From the NCBI GenBank assembly GCA_026929865.2, contig CM049395.1:11991001-12055000 (forward strand): a DNA stretch of 64,000 nucleotides. The letters run 5' to 3'. The position numbers were made by a program, and so were the translations under genes. This stretch comes from Hyperoplus lanceolatus. Taxonomy: Eukaryota; Chordata; Actinopteri; Uranoscopiformes; Ammodytidae. Under the pieces are notes generated by a model. The model saw only the letters and a list, made by a program, of their open reading frames with translations, searched no databases and was not told the origin of the DNA. This document shows positions 11,691-23,128 of this stretch, in pieces (the first letter of the stretch is position 1; each line of letters begins with the position of its first letter).

Positions 11691-12354
11691 AATATATACA
11701 ACATCTGTGGCACTAATATTGCCAATATACAGGTAACCATTAATTATAAAGTAGCCTCAAAGCCTGGTTGAACTGGTTGAAATTTATTGATTCCACCTAC
11801 ATTACGTGCCCCACACACATCCTGCGTCTACCTCTGGAGGGCGTCGCCTTACCTTACTGCTGCGTCTCTCGGACTTTTCTCGGACACACATGGAACGTCT
11901 CAACTGCTGCTGCTACTGCTGCTGCTGCTGCTGCAGCGCTGCTTCAAAATCACTGTCTTTCTCTTTTGTTTCCCTTTGATTATTCTCGTTCACATTGTAA
12001 CCGAGGGTGTATAGTGTGTCCTACTTTGTCATTGTAGAAATAAAGATACGGGAACTCCATTCACTGAACTGCACTTTATTCTAGCGCTCACAACATCGAA
12101 CTTTTAGTCAGACACATTTACACGGCTGACACTTACGTTCTGCCCCTTCATAATAAAAGCACTCAAGAGGAGATAGATAGACCAGTTGCGCCAACAGCCG
12201 ATTGCACAATTAAATCGTGAAATAAAGGGATTATTTGCGTATACGACTGAGGGATGTTTTATTTTGAAAGAAACACACCGGGAAATCGTGTAACTAGAGT
12301 GAATGCTGCTCGTATGACTGTCAACAGAGTATTTCTCTATCAGATAAAGCACAG
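11691..12354. other. No confirmed gene; unique sequence with CTG tract
   Basis: The sequence becomes less AT-rich towards the CpG-dense block that follows. A short CTG/CTA triplet tract sits inside an 89-codon frame (11768-12037), which I do not recognise as a protein. Confidence 0.4.
11904..11935 (+). repeat. Imperfect (CTG)n triplet repeat
   Basis: About ten CTG/CTA triplets. It reads as a poly-Leu or poly-Ala run depending on frame, which explains the low-complexity frames here. Confidence 0.85.
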
Positions 12355-12620
12355 AGACCCGAGAGAGACGCGCGGCTCTCAGAAAAAAATAGGCGAGCCT
12401 CCTGAGGTAAAGGGGAGCGTCGCTGCAGACGTGCCTCCGACGTGCATCAGCAGTGCGTCTGAGGTTGGATGTGTGTCCGCTCTACGTTGATTACACGGTC
12501 AGTGACAAAAAGTCAGACGCGGATGCGAGGTAGACTCGCAGTAGAGGTAGGATGTGTGTGGGGCGCGTTAGGCTCGTCATACTCATACTAAAAAACATGC
12601 ACCCGAACGTACATCTCTGT
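12355..12620. promoter_or_regulatory. CpG-dense block, possible CpG island
   Basis: This block contains roughly twenty CpG dinucleotides in about 260 bases, whereas the surrounding kilobases have very few. Runs such as GACGCGCGG, GTCGCTGCAGACG and GGGGCGCG are typical of unmethylated promoter DNA. A GAGGTAAAG at about 12404 could serve as a 5' splice site. No coding exon is evident, so this could be a non-coding transcript start, a distal regulatory island or a chance GC patch. Confidence 0.4.
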
Positions 12621-15223
12621 AGAAGCCGTCCTCCTGCACCTGCACACAGACACACGCACACTGTGTGTTTTCTGGCATTGTGCACTATCCCATCACATTT
12701 CTCGTCTGCTGCCTTTGGCAGTCACCTACCTTTTACATATGCACGTGCTGAACTATTGACTAAGGCCCACCGATGTGACGTTAGCCAAGAGAGGGGTGGG
12801 GAGGGGAAGCCAGCAGATTTAACAAGTACCTGAGAGCTTTGGGCCTCGTCTTGCGTGCCAGTGGGGTAATTTCACAATGTAACTGAGGGGCTGTTTAGTG
12901 CTTTAAATGTGAGTCAGTCCCTGCTCCCTTTCTCATCAAACTCTTTCCCCAGCTCCCCACCTTCCCTCTCCCTCTGGCTGTACTGCATTTCCCCCCTGTT
13001 CCCCACACACTTTCTCAGGCAGCTGACTCTGGGGCTGTAAGCCATCTCCCAGCTCTTGAAGGATGTCTCCCTACTTGGTTAATAAGGGTTCCACTTCACC
13101 CGTTCACTGTGGGGACGAACATTTAATGAAGTGCTTAACAAGTGGCTCCACAGTCTTGTGTTGACGGTCCTCCAGTTGCCACCTCCCCCCTCCATCCTCA
13201 GAGGGAGAATCTCTGTGCCAGTGTGGTGGAGGATTTCCCCGGCAAAGCATTGTTAGACAGGAAGTGGTTCAGGGAGGAGTAAAGGGACTTTCACTTGTGG
13301 AACAGGGAGACATGGTAGCAGTGTTACCGTGACAGTCATGTGGTGCTTTGGTCGCTGGGGCAGAACACAGTGGGCAGAGGTCCCACACACCAGGCCCCCC
13401 TCAGCCGCCTCCAGAGCAAATGAGCTGCCAGGCCAGACTAATGGAGTCCTAATTGGTGATTAGGAGAGAGGGAAAGGTGAGGGAGTGTCTACTGGCAGTC
13501 TGCTGTTAGCGGGACGAAGCAGCGGGCCACTTTATTCACTGTTTCAGTGAAACAAAACATCAATTACTGTTTTTATGCATATGCGTCACTCTTTACTGCA
13601 CCAGCTAAAGCCCATAAACGGATGATGAAAAAGACAACTATAAACTGTAGTAATATAAACACATTAATAAATAATTAGCAATCTTTCTTGCAACTCCAGT
13701 GGAACAAGATGCCATTTCTTTCAAATACATAATTCCTCCCTCAACAGTGTTTATGTTACTTTTGTGATGTGACTTGAGTGTTGTCATGTATTTCTGCTTT
13801 GTTGAGCAAACAAGGTTGGAGCCAAACCAGGAAATTTAGAGGGTAAATCCATCGAAAATCGGACCTCATTGTGAAAGACAGAGCTTTGGTGAGTATTATG
13901 TGATTGATTCCCATGAAAAATAGGGCACTTAGCACTGATCTCCCCACCATCCATTTGGACAGAAATATCAAGAAAGGGCCCTTAGGTGTGGATAGTGTTA
14001 CATGCTTACTTTGAACGGTGCTATGAGGAGGAAAGAGGAAGCAACATCCTGACAGAATATCAACTGCTGAAACAGGACTCTTTCCCTGCATTGTGAATGA
14101 CACGCTCAGAGCTGAGAGTTGTACTGGGCTGCATTTGTGAATGAACGAGGCCCCGGGTTGATACTGATTTGGTAGATAGGGTGACGTCTGCTGGGATCCA
14201 GGACCTGCCAGGCTACGGAGGACAAGGACTGTGATGACTGCCTGTCTGCTTCCTGCTACTAATCCACCACATTAGCTGTGTGTGTGTGTGTGTGTGTGTG
14301 TGACCCTATTTATAGCAAGGCCAGGATGTGAATAGCCCTGTCCAGTTTCACTTTTCATACAGACGGTAATTTTAGTCATCTTTTGCACCACATCTCGTCC
14401 CTCTCGTCCACTGAGAGTGCTGATGGGATGCTGATGTGGGATAGAGCACTCAACATTGTCCCTTCAAGGGTTTTTTGTTTGGTTAAAGTTATTTGGATCA
14501 CTTTTAATTGAAGAGATCCAAAGACTATGACTGACACTTCAAGTATTTTTGAGTTTTCAAACATGTTTTTATTGTTTTTCAACATTGTTTCAGTTGTATC
14601 AGCTCTACTAGTATTGTTGGAGCTTTGGCTTTTGGTTAAATTGTATTTGATATCATTTTGAAAAAAGTATATTTTGTAATACATTATATTTTCCTATATG
14701 ATGACACTTAAATAAAGTTGCTAGTCGTTCAAAATGTACAATACAATTGAATCTACACACAATTTGGTCATCTTGGGAGAAATTGAAACAACCATCCACT
14801 TCCTGTTTATCTTTTTCTCTCACATACACACACTTGTTCCGTTTTTTGGCGATACTGAATAGTGGGGTAGCTACATTAGCTATGTGCCCATCTTCATTAA
14901 CTGACCAGATATTTATTGAAAATCTTTTATTTTATACACCTCTTTTCTGTCAACACAGCATCCCTTTCTTTACATTTACCTCCATCTTTTTAACAACCCT
15001 TCTTGGTGCATCTGTGACAGATTAATCACAAACTTCTAAAGAACTTTCAGGGGGCTTATATCCTCTAATCGTGTGGGTGTGGGAAAATGCTATGGGTCCC
15101 CACCTACAGCCTTGAAGTCCAGCCAGAACACTCTTATTTTTGTATTCCACTTAAAACCTAGGTGGAGAAGCAATGAGAGAGCACTTTTACACAGATGGCC
15201 ACACAGGTATGAGAGCATATAGA

Positions 15224-15225
<2 letters not shown>
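12621..15225. other. No gene seen; some possible regulatory texture
   Basis: GC-moderate, non-repetitive sequence from 12.7 to 13.5 kb, including a homeobox-like palindrome CCTAAT-N5-ATTAGG at 13448-13464. A 115-codon frame on the minus strand (13756-14103) has no domain I know. One TG tract lies at 14.28 kb. Confidence 0.45.
14277..14302 (+). repeat. (TG)n microsatellite
   Basis: Thirteen TG units. Confidence 0.95.
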
Positions 15226-15321
<96 letters not shown>

Positions 15322-15350
15322 GTGCGTGCGTGCGTGCGTGCGTGCGTGTA
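15226..15350 (+). repeat. Compound (GT)n-(GTGC)n microsatellite
   Basis: About 90 bases of pure GT pass into GTGC units at the right-hand end. The CV- and HT-repeat frames seen here on both strands are translations of this tract. Confidence 0.97.
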
Positions 15351-17177
15351 CACACAAACACGAAAAGCCAGCAATCCCATTTGCTAATATTGACATGGGT
15401 GTCCCCGTTCAATCTTGTTACAAGGATTATTGTCTATTGAGATCCCATTTCATTAGGCTAAAACACACACCTCAGGTTGCACACAAGGGCTGCAGCAGGG
15501 TCCCCAGCCTTTTAGCCTCTTTTACTTGGCTGCGTGGGAGGAGGAGTCCTGTAAGTGGTTTTACTGAGGATCACTATGCTTGAAAGTGTGTCCCAGTCAA
15601 TACATAACGTAAACTTTATATGTGCCTGTAGCATGAGACATAATATGCGTTCCAAGAGAACACCACTGGGTGAGGAGAGTCCATTTCATGCCCAGTGGGT
15701 GGAGTAATGTGGTCAGATATCCTGCTTAAATGCTCCATAGAAATGCCTGTTCTTGAGTTATATCCACAATGCATATGAGGGAGCAACCCACCACCCTCCC
15801 TGTGGCCCCACTCCAGATTACCTATTGATTCTTGACATGAAAAGCTCATTACATAAACAGAAACAGCAACACAAAAAAGCCAGTGAACCTTTGCATAAAT
15901 CCTTTAATTGAATTTCCAGTGCCGGTGGTTGGAGGTTCTCTTTTTAATTGAATCCGTTGCTGGTGTTGTGATTTGCATGCACGGGAGTGGGTCCTGTTCC
16001 AGATAAAGTGCCATTGATCCTTATTAAAGCTCACCTCTGGCCGCACTGTGGACTAACAGGGAAAATTAAATGTGTTCATGGTGAATATACTTACTGGCCT
16101 GGAGGCAGGACTGTGAGAGCCAGCACAGAGGAGAGGAGAATGAAAGAGATAGGAGCAATAGAAAATAGAATTTTCATGAAATTAATTTGCTAAATTATCT
16201 TGGCTTTGCTCATTTTTATGGAGCCATTTTGCACAAGGCATTCTTTGAAGCTATCCCTGGCAGCTTTTAAATAGCTATGGACCTCCTATTCGGGTTTGGC
16301 AGCTGATCTGATATCATGTAAACAATAGTGCCTCACAAAAACGACAGGATCGGCCTGTCATAACTAAATTACAAATTATGTTTAGTCTCTTAATGAGTTT
16401 TGGATTAAAATCCCAACACTTTCTTTATCTAAGTATTACGGATGTGAACAAACCACCTGTTTGCTCAGCAGCATATCGAGAAACGAAGGCAAGCACATTA
16501 TCTATCTTGATTTGGCCAGTGATGTCACGCGTGGTCACTCCGCTGATTGCTGAGCATTGATCAGTGTTTTCTCTTGGTTTTGGTGGAGGGCATTCATGAC
16601 ACTGAGCGTTCCTATTGAATTTCCTCTTCTAGGAGGAAACAACAGCAGGCAGTCTGGCTGCTTGTATCACACCTCATCAATGCAACTTGAACAGGTTGGC
16701 TGAAGTATCATTATTTTGTGTTGGGTCTGTTTCTCCTAAATGGTTGTTTTTTGCTTATTGTCCGATAATTGGTCTAATGCCTATCGTGCGTGATAAGTGT
16801 TTCCCTTCCTGCCTGAAACTGCCTCGACTTTGGAGGGAACAGATTCAATTAGATCCGTGTTGTTTAGTTAATGTGTGTTTTTTGCTTTGAAACAGAAGTT
16901 TACTTTCTTCTTTATTACCATGAAGAGACATACAATCCATGAATCCCATATCATCAAACATTGCTCTGCAGTGCCACTAGTGGTCAGAAACTCCTCAGGG
17001 TAACTTTAACCTGTAGCCCATTTCATGTTATGTGCAAGTCACACATATATCACTTTTCAAATCTTGACACTTTCTCACTCAGACAGGCCATCCTTAATGA
17101 TTTCAGTCATTTAAAGCACCAATACAGTACATGAACCTTACCCTGATTGAAAACGTATGGAATCCAACTGATATCAT
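15351..17177. other. No gene seen; candidate conserved non-coding DNA
   Basis: Non-repetitive apart from possible MITE remains near 16.97 kb. The portion 15.89-16.32 kb is described separately as a candidate regulatory element. Confidence 0.45.
15890..16320. promoter_or_regulatory. Candidate conserved non-coding element
   Basis: Non-repetitive sequence rich in homeodomain-type cores (TTTAATTGAA twice, GAAATTAATTTGC) plus TTTTATGG and AATTTTCATG, with no open frame. That texture is common in vertebrate developmental enhancers, but motif content alone is weak evidence and I cannot align to other fish. Confidence 0.2.
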
Positions 17178-17186
17178 ACAGATTTG

Positions 17187-17726
17187 TAGCCTGGAAATCC
17201 AGACCCTGATATCTTGAACGATAGAGGGTCTGGCCACGATCAATAGTAATTTCCAACTCAAGGGGCGGCTCCTACTCGTGCATTTCAAATGCCACTGCAC
17301 GCAGTTGGATAGCACTACAACCAATTAGAGCGATGCACAAGGTGACGTATTAAGCAGCGTTTGTTTAGCGAACAGCTGTTAAACTGTTAAATTAAACTTT
17401 TGCCGTGGTAGGTCGGCAAAACAGAACATTCCACTTACTTGTTAATGAAAGATTTGAGTGCCGTCTTCCAAATCGTAAAGGGTCGAGGCCAAAGCAGTCT
17501 CAAACTCACACAATATATCCGCAGCCATCTCTGATGTTTACTATCATCCGGTTACGTCCTCCCCAGAGTACCATACAAAGGGCTCCCATATTAGATACAA
17601 CCTATTGAAACGTCAACCCGGATTTCTGGTCTTTTTGAAAAAGCTTCAATGGAGAGTGTCCGAATCAACAGGAGCAGCACATTTAATTTGCCAGTGCCCA
17701 GTGGCAGGTCTGGGAATGCCAGGCTA
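17187..17726. mobile_element. TIR element with perfect 9-bp target duplication
   Basis: The element starts TAGCCTGGAAATCCAGA and ends TCTGGGAATGCCAGGCTA, which are imperfect reverse complements. ACAGATTTG is repeated exactly on both sides (17178-17186 and 17727-17735). The 540-bp body has no transposase, so it is non-autonomous. A 9-bp duplication is typical of Mutator-like elements; an 8-bp hAT duplication plus one matching base is the alternative. I recognise the TAGCCTGG ends as common in fish genomes but cannot name the family. Confidence 0.8.
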
Positions 17727-17905
17727 ACAGATTTGTCCAATCTATCAGTGGATTTAAGTTGAAGTTCCAGTTTTCTAAAGCTTTTTGCAGCTTTGTCTTC
17801 AACATCCCATGGGCCAAGTGCTAATCCCCATGGCAGTAGTGTCAGCAGAAATGTTTAACTGTATTGACTTGGATGTTGTCCTTATCTTTGGACATCTGCT
17901 TCTTT

Positions 17906-17907
<2 letters not shown>

Positions 17908-17972
<65 letters not shown>

Positions 17973-17982
17973 GTGTGTGTGT
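17908..17982 (+). repeat. (GT)n microsatellite
   Basis: About 60 bases of pure TG/GT, then one AG interruption and five more GT units. Confidence 0.95.
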
Positions 17983-19580
17983 CTGTGCGCATTATGTCCG
18001 TCAAGTGGGCAATGACAAGTAGGCAGTAATACTATTACCACGGAACAGAAACAGTTTTACGTAATACCCTTTGTAATTGGACAAAACCTGTATGGCAGAC
18101 TAACTTTTATAGTGCTATAAACGGTGTGCCCACCTGCAAATAGCCCCATGCGGAGCAACACTAAGGCGAGGATGTAAAACAACAAAGAGAGAGGCAGTGA
18201 ATGTTGTACAAACATTAGTATAAGTTAATTGTGCACCTGACCTGACTTAAAATTAAGTGGGATTCTTAAGACTTTAGTTCACAGGCAAGACAGATAAAGC
18301 ATCGTTATTGTTTCTATACACAATTATATAGTCTTTTTAATGTTGATTTGGCATTGTACCATAGTTTTCACTTCAGTATAAATCCATCGCTACAGTATAA
18401 TATCTGTGAAACAGTTGGGCCTAATCTAAAAATGCCTTTCTAGTTATTGCATACTTATTTTTCTTGTGTATGGGTTATAAGAGAGATTAAGATGGTATAG
18501 GATCTTGGCCAACCACAAAGTGTGCTATACACTTCGAATGGTGGCATGACAGGGAAATGGCAAGACACAAGGTTCATCGCAAGATAAATAACATCAGAAC
18601 TAAAGTAGCTGACACACATCAACATAATTGTGGTGTAGACATACTTGTGATTGAAAAACACCTATTTTTAAGTATACTGCATATGGCAGTGTACAGGATA
18701 ACACTAAACTGGAAATTGACCAGTGTGTGTTTTTTAAATGGTAATGAATGTGGTGTATCAAAAAGCCTGGGAGATGGCTTACAGCTTAAACAGTTAAAAA
18801 GGAACAAAAAGGAAATGTATTTACTGTGATAACAATTAAACAACAACAATTACAGCAGTTTCATTTTTAATCAGGATAATTAATGTTGTGCATGTCACCT
18901 TGCCATTTTTACCAGGTTGATAAAGACGTATCATGTTCTTTTTGTAGCTCCATCATTCTTCTTTTCTCTCCCAATGCTGACAATGCCCTTTAAATTAATT
19001 GCATTAAATAGTATGCAAAAAAAACTATAGGCTACCACCAACTGCTTCCATTGATTTAACTGTGTCTGTTGCATGGTAAAATGATGTGAAAATAGGTGCC
19101 ATTAAAATGAGGATCACTCATGTGACATTCATTAATTTAACAGTGCCTCTTTTGTTTTTCTTTTCTATATGCGTCGTGATTGTTGTATGGAAATCTGTCT
19201 TACTACCTGGGGGCAATGCAAACATATATTTTGAAGAAGGTTTTAAGTGCCACATATCCTCTGGGACACATTCATTATTCCACTAGCCCCACCTGGCACA
19301 GAGAGAGGCAGCAGTTGGCTGATAGAATAAGAGAAATAAGGCATCCCTAATGGAGGCAAATAGTGGAAACATGTTCCATCAGAAGTGATTACTACTAATT
19401 AAGCTGTTTTCACAGCTGGCTGCCTTGTTTTAATGTGCACGCTTGCATCATGTAAAGCGCTGAGAGAAAAAAAGCCATGAAAATGCTTAGAGATTCAGTT
19501 GAGTCACAGAACACTGATTAAATGGATTAATATTACTCAATACAGACAAACACTAGAATGATCAAAATTATGTGTTCATT
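17983..19580. other. No gene seen
   Basis: AT-rich unique-looking sequence. Short frames on both strands contain no recognisable domain. Confidence 0.5.
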
Positions 19581-19611
19581 TGGAGTCAACGATTCTGAAG
19601 AATGCTTGTTG

Positions 19612-19663
<52 letters not shown>

Positions 19664-19907
19664 CCAAAAAAAAATTTAAATAAAAACAAAAAAAATTAAA
19701 ATAATTATAAAAAAAAAAAAAGAGAGAAAAAAAAAAAAAAATAATTGGAAAATATTTTATTAAAAAAAATAAAAAAAAAATAATTATTTTTTAACAAAAA
19801 TCTATAATATAAAAAAAAAAAAAAAAAAAAAAAAAATAAAAAAAAAAAATAAAAAAAATTAATAAAAAATAAAAATAAAAAAATTAAATGAAGAAGAAGA
19901 AAATAAA

Positions 19908-19955
<48 letters not shown>

Positions 19956-20320
19956 AAAAATAAAAAAAAAAAAAGAAAAAACAAAAACAACCCCAGGAAA
20001 GAAAAAAAGAAAATATATTATAAAAAAAAAAAAATTTTTAAAAAAAAAATTTTTTAATATAGTTTATTTTCCACTCTCTTTCAACACTAGATCTTCAAAG
20101 CCTTTTTTGTCAAAATCAGTGAACATCTCCTCCCTATATTGTCCGTACTGTGTGTGGGAGAAAATGTGTGTGAAAAACCCTTTTGTTTAAATATCAGTTT
20201 ACCTGGGATTTACCTAACCTGGGCTGGGTATTAACAGTGCATGCAGTATAGACAGGTAGCAGATAGTGAGGGGAAATTCACAGATGTTGACAACAAGCAT
20301 TGTGCAGAATCGCTGACTCC
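19581..20320. mobile_element. TIR element interrupted by an A/T block
   Basis: The left end (19581-19617) reads TGGAGTCAACGATTCTG, then GAATGCTTGTTGTCAA. The right end (20286-20320), reverse-complemented, reads TGGAGTCAGCGATTCTG, then CAATGCTTGTTGTCAA, so the ends are long terminal inverted repeats. The interior TTTGTCAAAATCAGTGAACAT recurs in the related element at 40.36 kb. It has no transposase. Most of the body is replaced by the A/T block at 19615-20060. Confidence 0.75.
19615..20060. repeat. A/T low-complexity block inside the MITE
   Basis: About 36 T residues are followed by roughly 400 bases made almost only of A with scattered T and rare G or C. It lies exactly where the 40.36-kb relative has only about a dozen bases between its two TTGTCAAA copies. 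It is either an expanded homopolymer insertion or an assembly error at a homopolymer. Confidence 0.85.
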
Positions 20321-20326
20321 ACCTTT

Positions 20327-22968
20327 TATAGAGAAAAGTGATAGTAGACATGAAAGAACCCATATGAGTGAATGTGAATGTCTGGTCTTAGTGCTGTCTC
20401 CCCCTCCTGCCTGTGTCTGTGGCCAGTGGTGACTGACCCTTCTCTGGTACGGAGGCCTTCTAGTCCCTTCCTAACAGATGATGGATTGTGCTCCTCTACT
20501 TTGTGTGGCCCGGCACTGCTTAGCAGCACATCAAAGAACATCCAGCCTTCCGGGTAGCCACTGTTGTTCGCTGGGGCTCCAACACGGCACACTCTGATGT
20601 TTTGCTTTCATTCAAAAGCAGTTAGCAGCCCATAATCCTTCACTCTGAGTGGATAGAATACTCACAATCCCCCTCTCACTGTGGCTGTCATGTAGCTTTT
20701 CCCGCACGCCCTACATGGTGGGCAATAGAGAGGATCAAAGTGGGCATGGTCGCAGCCCACAGATTGAGCACTGAGATTTAACCATAGCTTCAGGAGTCAC
20801 AAGAGTCAACAGGAGGCCGTTTGTCATGTGCATATTATAAAAGTTAAGGGAGTTGGGTTAAATTAGATTTTTAGAATGCAACTATACCCCTTAACTATGT
20901 AAGATTTTCAATACAATTTTTTTCTATATTACTTTTCACTTTTCCTCCACAATAGCCATTACACTTACATTTGTGTTGTGACTTGTGCTCTAAAGACTAT
21001 ATTAGTCACTATACTGTCTGCCCACTCAGGACGTGATGTAATTTGCAACAAAACAAATTCCAAAGCACACTTTGGATAACTATTGAGCTGATTATTAAGA
21101 GGATCTCTGGAAATAGCAGTATGAAAAAGTTGTGATGTGTCGGCGTTCATAGCCCTTATTAACTTCTGTCTCTTGAGGCATTTTCTTTCCTCTCTCTTTG
21201 TGCATATTGAGACACTTGATTAATCACATTTGGGGAAGTGAGATTCAGAATGAAAGAGAGGCTGTCAGCCCTGTACAGACTGTGGCTTTTCTTTTTTTTT
21301 TTTGTGAATTGTTTTTGCACTAGCGCCAAACCAGGCGTGAGGTCTTTTAAGTACCCCTGTGCCAGTTAAAACCGCAGCAGGGAAAGAAGTTGCCCCCCCC
21401 GTTCTGGAATTACAACTTTCTTTTCCACCAGTTTAAAGAGGCTCTTATTTTCCTGTCTGTCTTATGGTTAGGAGATCAAAGGCACTTTAGATCCGGATGC
21501 CTTTGAATCAAAGAGAGAGCTTTAATTGAAATAAAAAGGGTGGGATGGGACTCAGGCTAATAGCCCTGCACAGGTATGTATCATAATAACTTCTCTTGGC
21601 CACATTGCATGACTCCTCTCTCAAGGCTTTCAAACTGCCAATGAAATGCACCTCCTACAATGTTCCTCACTGTGTTTAAACATGAAGTATAACAAAATTA
21701 TTCATGAACATTGTCAACTGAGTAGGCTTCTATTCACTTATTGGCAAATTATTCTCAGAGAGATTTGTTCAACTTTGCCAAAACCATTTGTAAAAGCAGC
21801 AGCTGCAAATCTTTGTTATAATCCCCTTTAACATTGAGCAGCTATTACCATTTCTCTCCATCTATTCTTTATTTGCCTTGTCGCCCCCACCCCTGCCCCC
21901 CTGTCTGCAAGTGTTTTATGGTCTTCAGGGAGGTGGGAGAGAGGTTGTTTGCCAGGATAGTGTGTAAGCATACCAAAGGATATCAATTTTTCATCCACAC
22001 AAGCAGCGGACAATGTGCAAAAACTAAAACAGCAGGGGAAAGAGCTCAGCGGTTAAAATGAGTGAAGTGGAGAAATACTGAATAATTCTGTTAACAGTTT
22101 CCATCATGCAATTATTGTTGTTTAGATCTCCTATTAGTTGTTAAATGATACAGAGTACATGCAAAATGGATATAGTGTAAGTTAAAATGTGTACAATTTG
22201 GTTTCAACAATTTGTTTTCAGTCAATATTACATGTAGCCTACATCAGTATCTGTGGGGAAAATGTTGCTGTCTTCACTTCAGCCAGAGGGGAACGTGGAA
22301 CACCTTACATGTTTGCTGTGGGTATTTCAGCAGGAAACATGAGTTAATTGTGAAAGGGGCAATGCACTGCCTAAAAGTCACTTATTGATGAAGCACATTA
22401 CACTGATAAACGGAATCCTGTCCTGTGTCCTGTGTCCTTATGATGTGTAAAAATCCAAGCCACATGGATGCACACGTTTGAATGAACAGAGAGATTTGTG
22501 GACAGATGATGGTGTTTCTTTTGTGTTTGCCGTTTGCAAGAATACATTTTTGGGAAATAATACATTTGTCTTCAATTTTGGGATGGATGGGGTCATTCAG
22601 TTACAATTTATTTTCAACCTACTATTGAGAATACTTTTTTGACCTATAAGCCACATCTTGCTAATCACTCCCAGTTAAAAGCTCCTTCACCTGTCTAGAA
22701 TCCAGTTCAGTATTTTTAAGAAGCATGTTTTTTGATGCTACCTCAGACACACAGTGTAGGACATTTTCTTCACCCTGAACCAGCGGTGGAGGAGTGTAGC
22801 TGTCATATTAAACCTCTGTGCTCACTCACTTAGCTCGCCACACTCTCCGGGGCGCCCCTGTTTGTCTACACCACTGTTCCGGTTCAGTAGAGAGAGCAAC
22901 AGGGAGACGAGAGGCTCAATGTGCACTCCTGTCAAGAACTCCTTCACTGATCCTGTAAAAGCCGTCCT

Positions 22969-22970
<2 letters not shown>
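20327..22970. other. No gene seen; mostly unique sequence
   Basis: No recognisable exon or transposon end. A symmetric TCF/LEF-like site is listed separately. A short C-run occurs near 21.39 kb. Confidence 0.5.
21501..21513. promoter_or_regulatory. Inverted TCF/LEF-like site pair
   Basis: CTTTGAATCAAAG is a palindrome apart from its central base and contains two opposed CTTTGA half-sites, the core bound by TCF/LEF factors. A TTTAATTGAAA homeodomain-type motif lies 10 bases downstream. The motif is short, so it may be chance. Confidence 0.3.
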
Positions 22971-23033
<63 letters not shown>

Positions 23034-23039
23034 CATGCA

Positions 23040-23126
<87 letters not shown>

Positions 23127-23128
23127 AC
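22971..23128 (+). repeat. Compound (CA)n microsatellite
   Basis: Two long CA tracts are separated by GCATGCACACACAT and include single G and T interruptions. The CV- and HT-repeat frames here are translations of it. Confidence 0.97.

Noticed and set aside
13756-14103. 115-codon minus-strand frame
   Set aside because: No domain, signal or family resemblance that I recognise and no splice context; treated as a chance frame.
15158-15583. Frames of 70-136 codons across the GT tract on both strands
   Set aside because: They are translations of the (GT)n-(GTGC)n microsatellite; the same applies at 17.9, 22.9, 32.6, 38.8, 40.0, 50.4, 56.3, 57.7, 59.2 and 60.2 kb.
22971-23128. Regular CA blocks with a spacer, considered as a repeat-spacer array
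   Set aside because: These are dinucleotide microsatellites with irregular interruptions; a CRISPR array is not expected in a fish genome.
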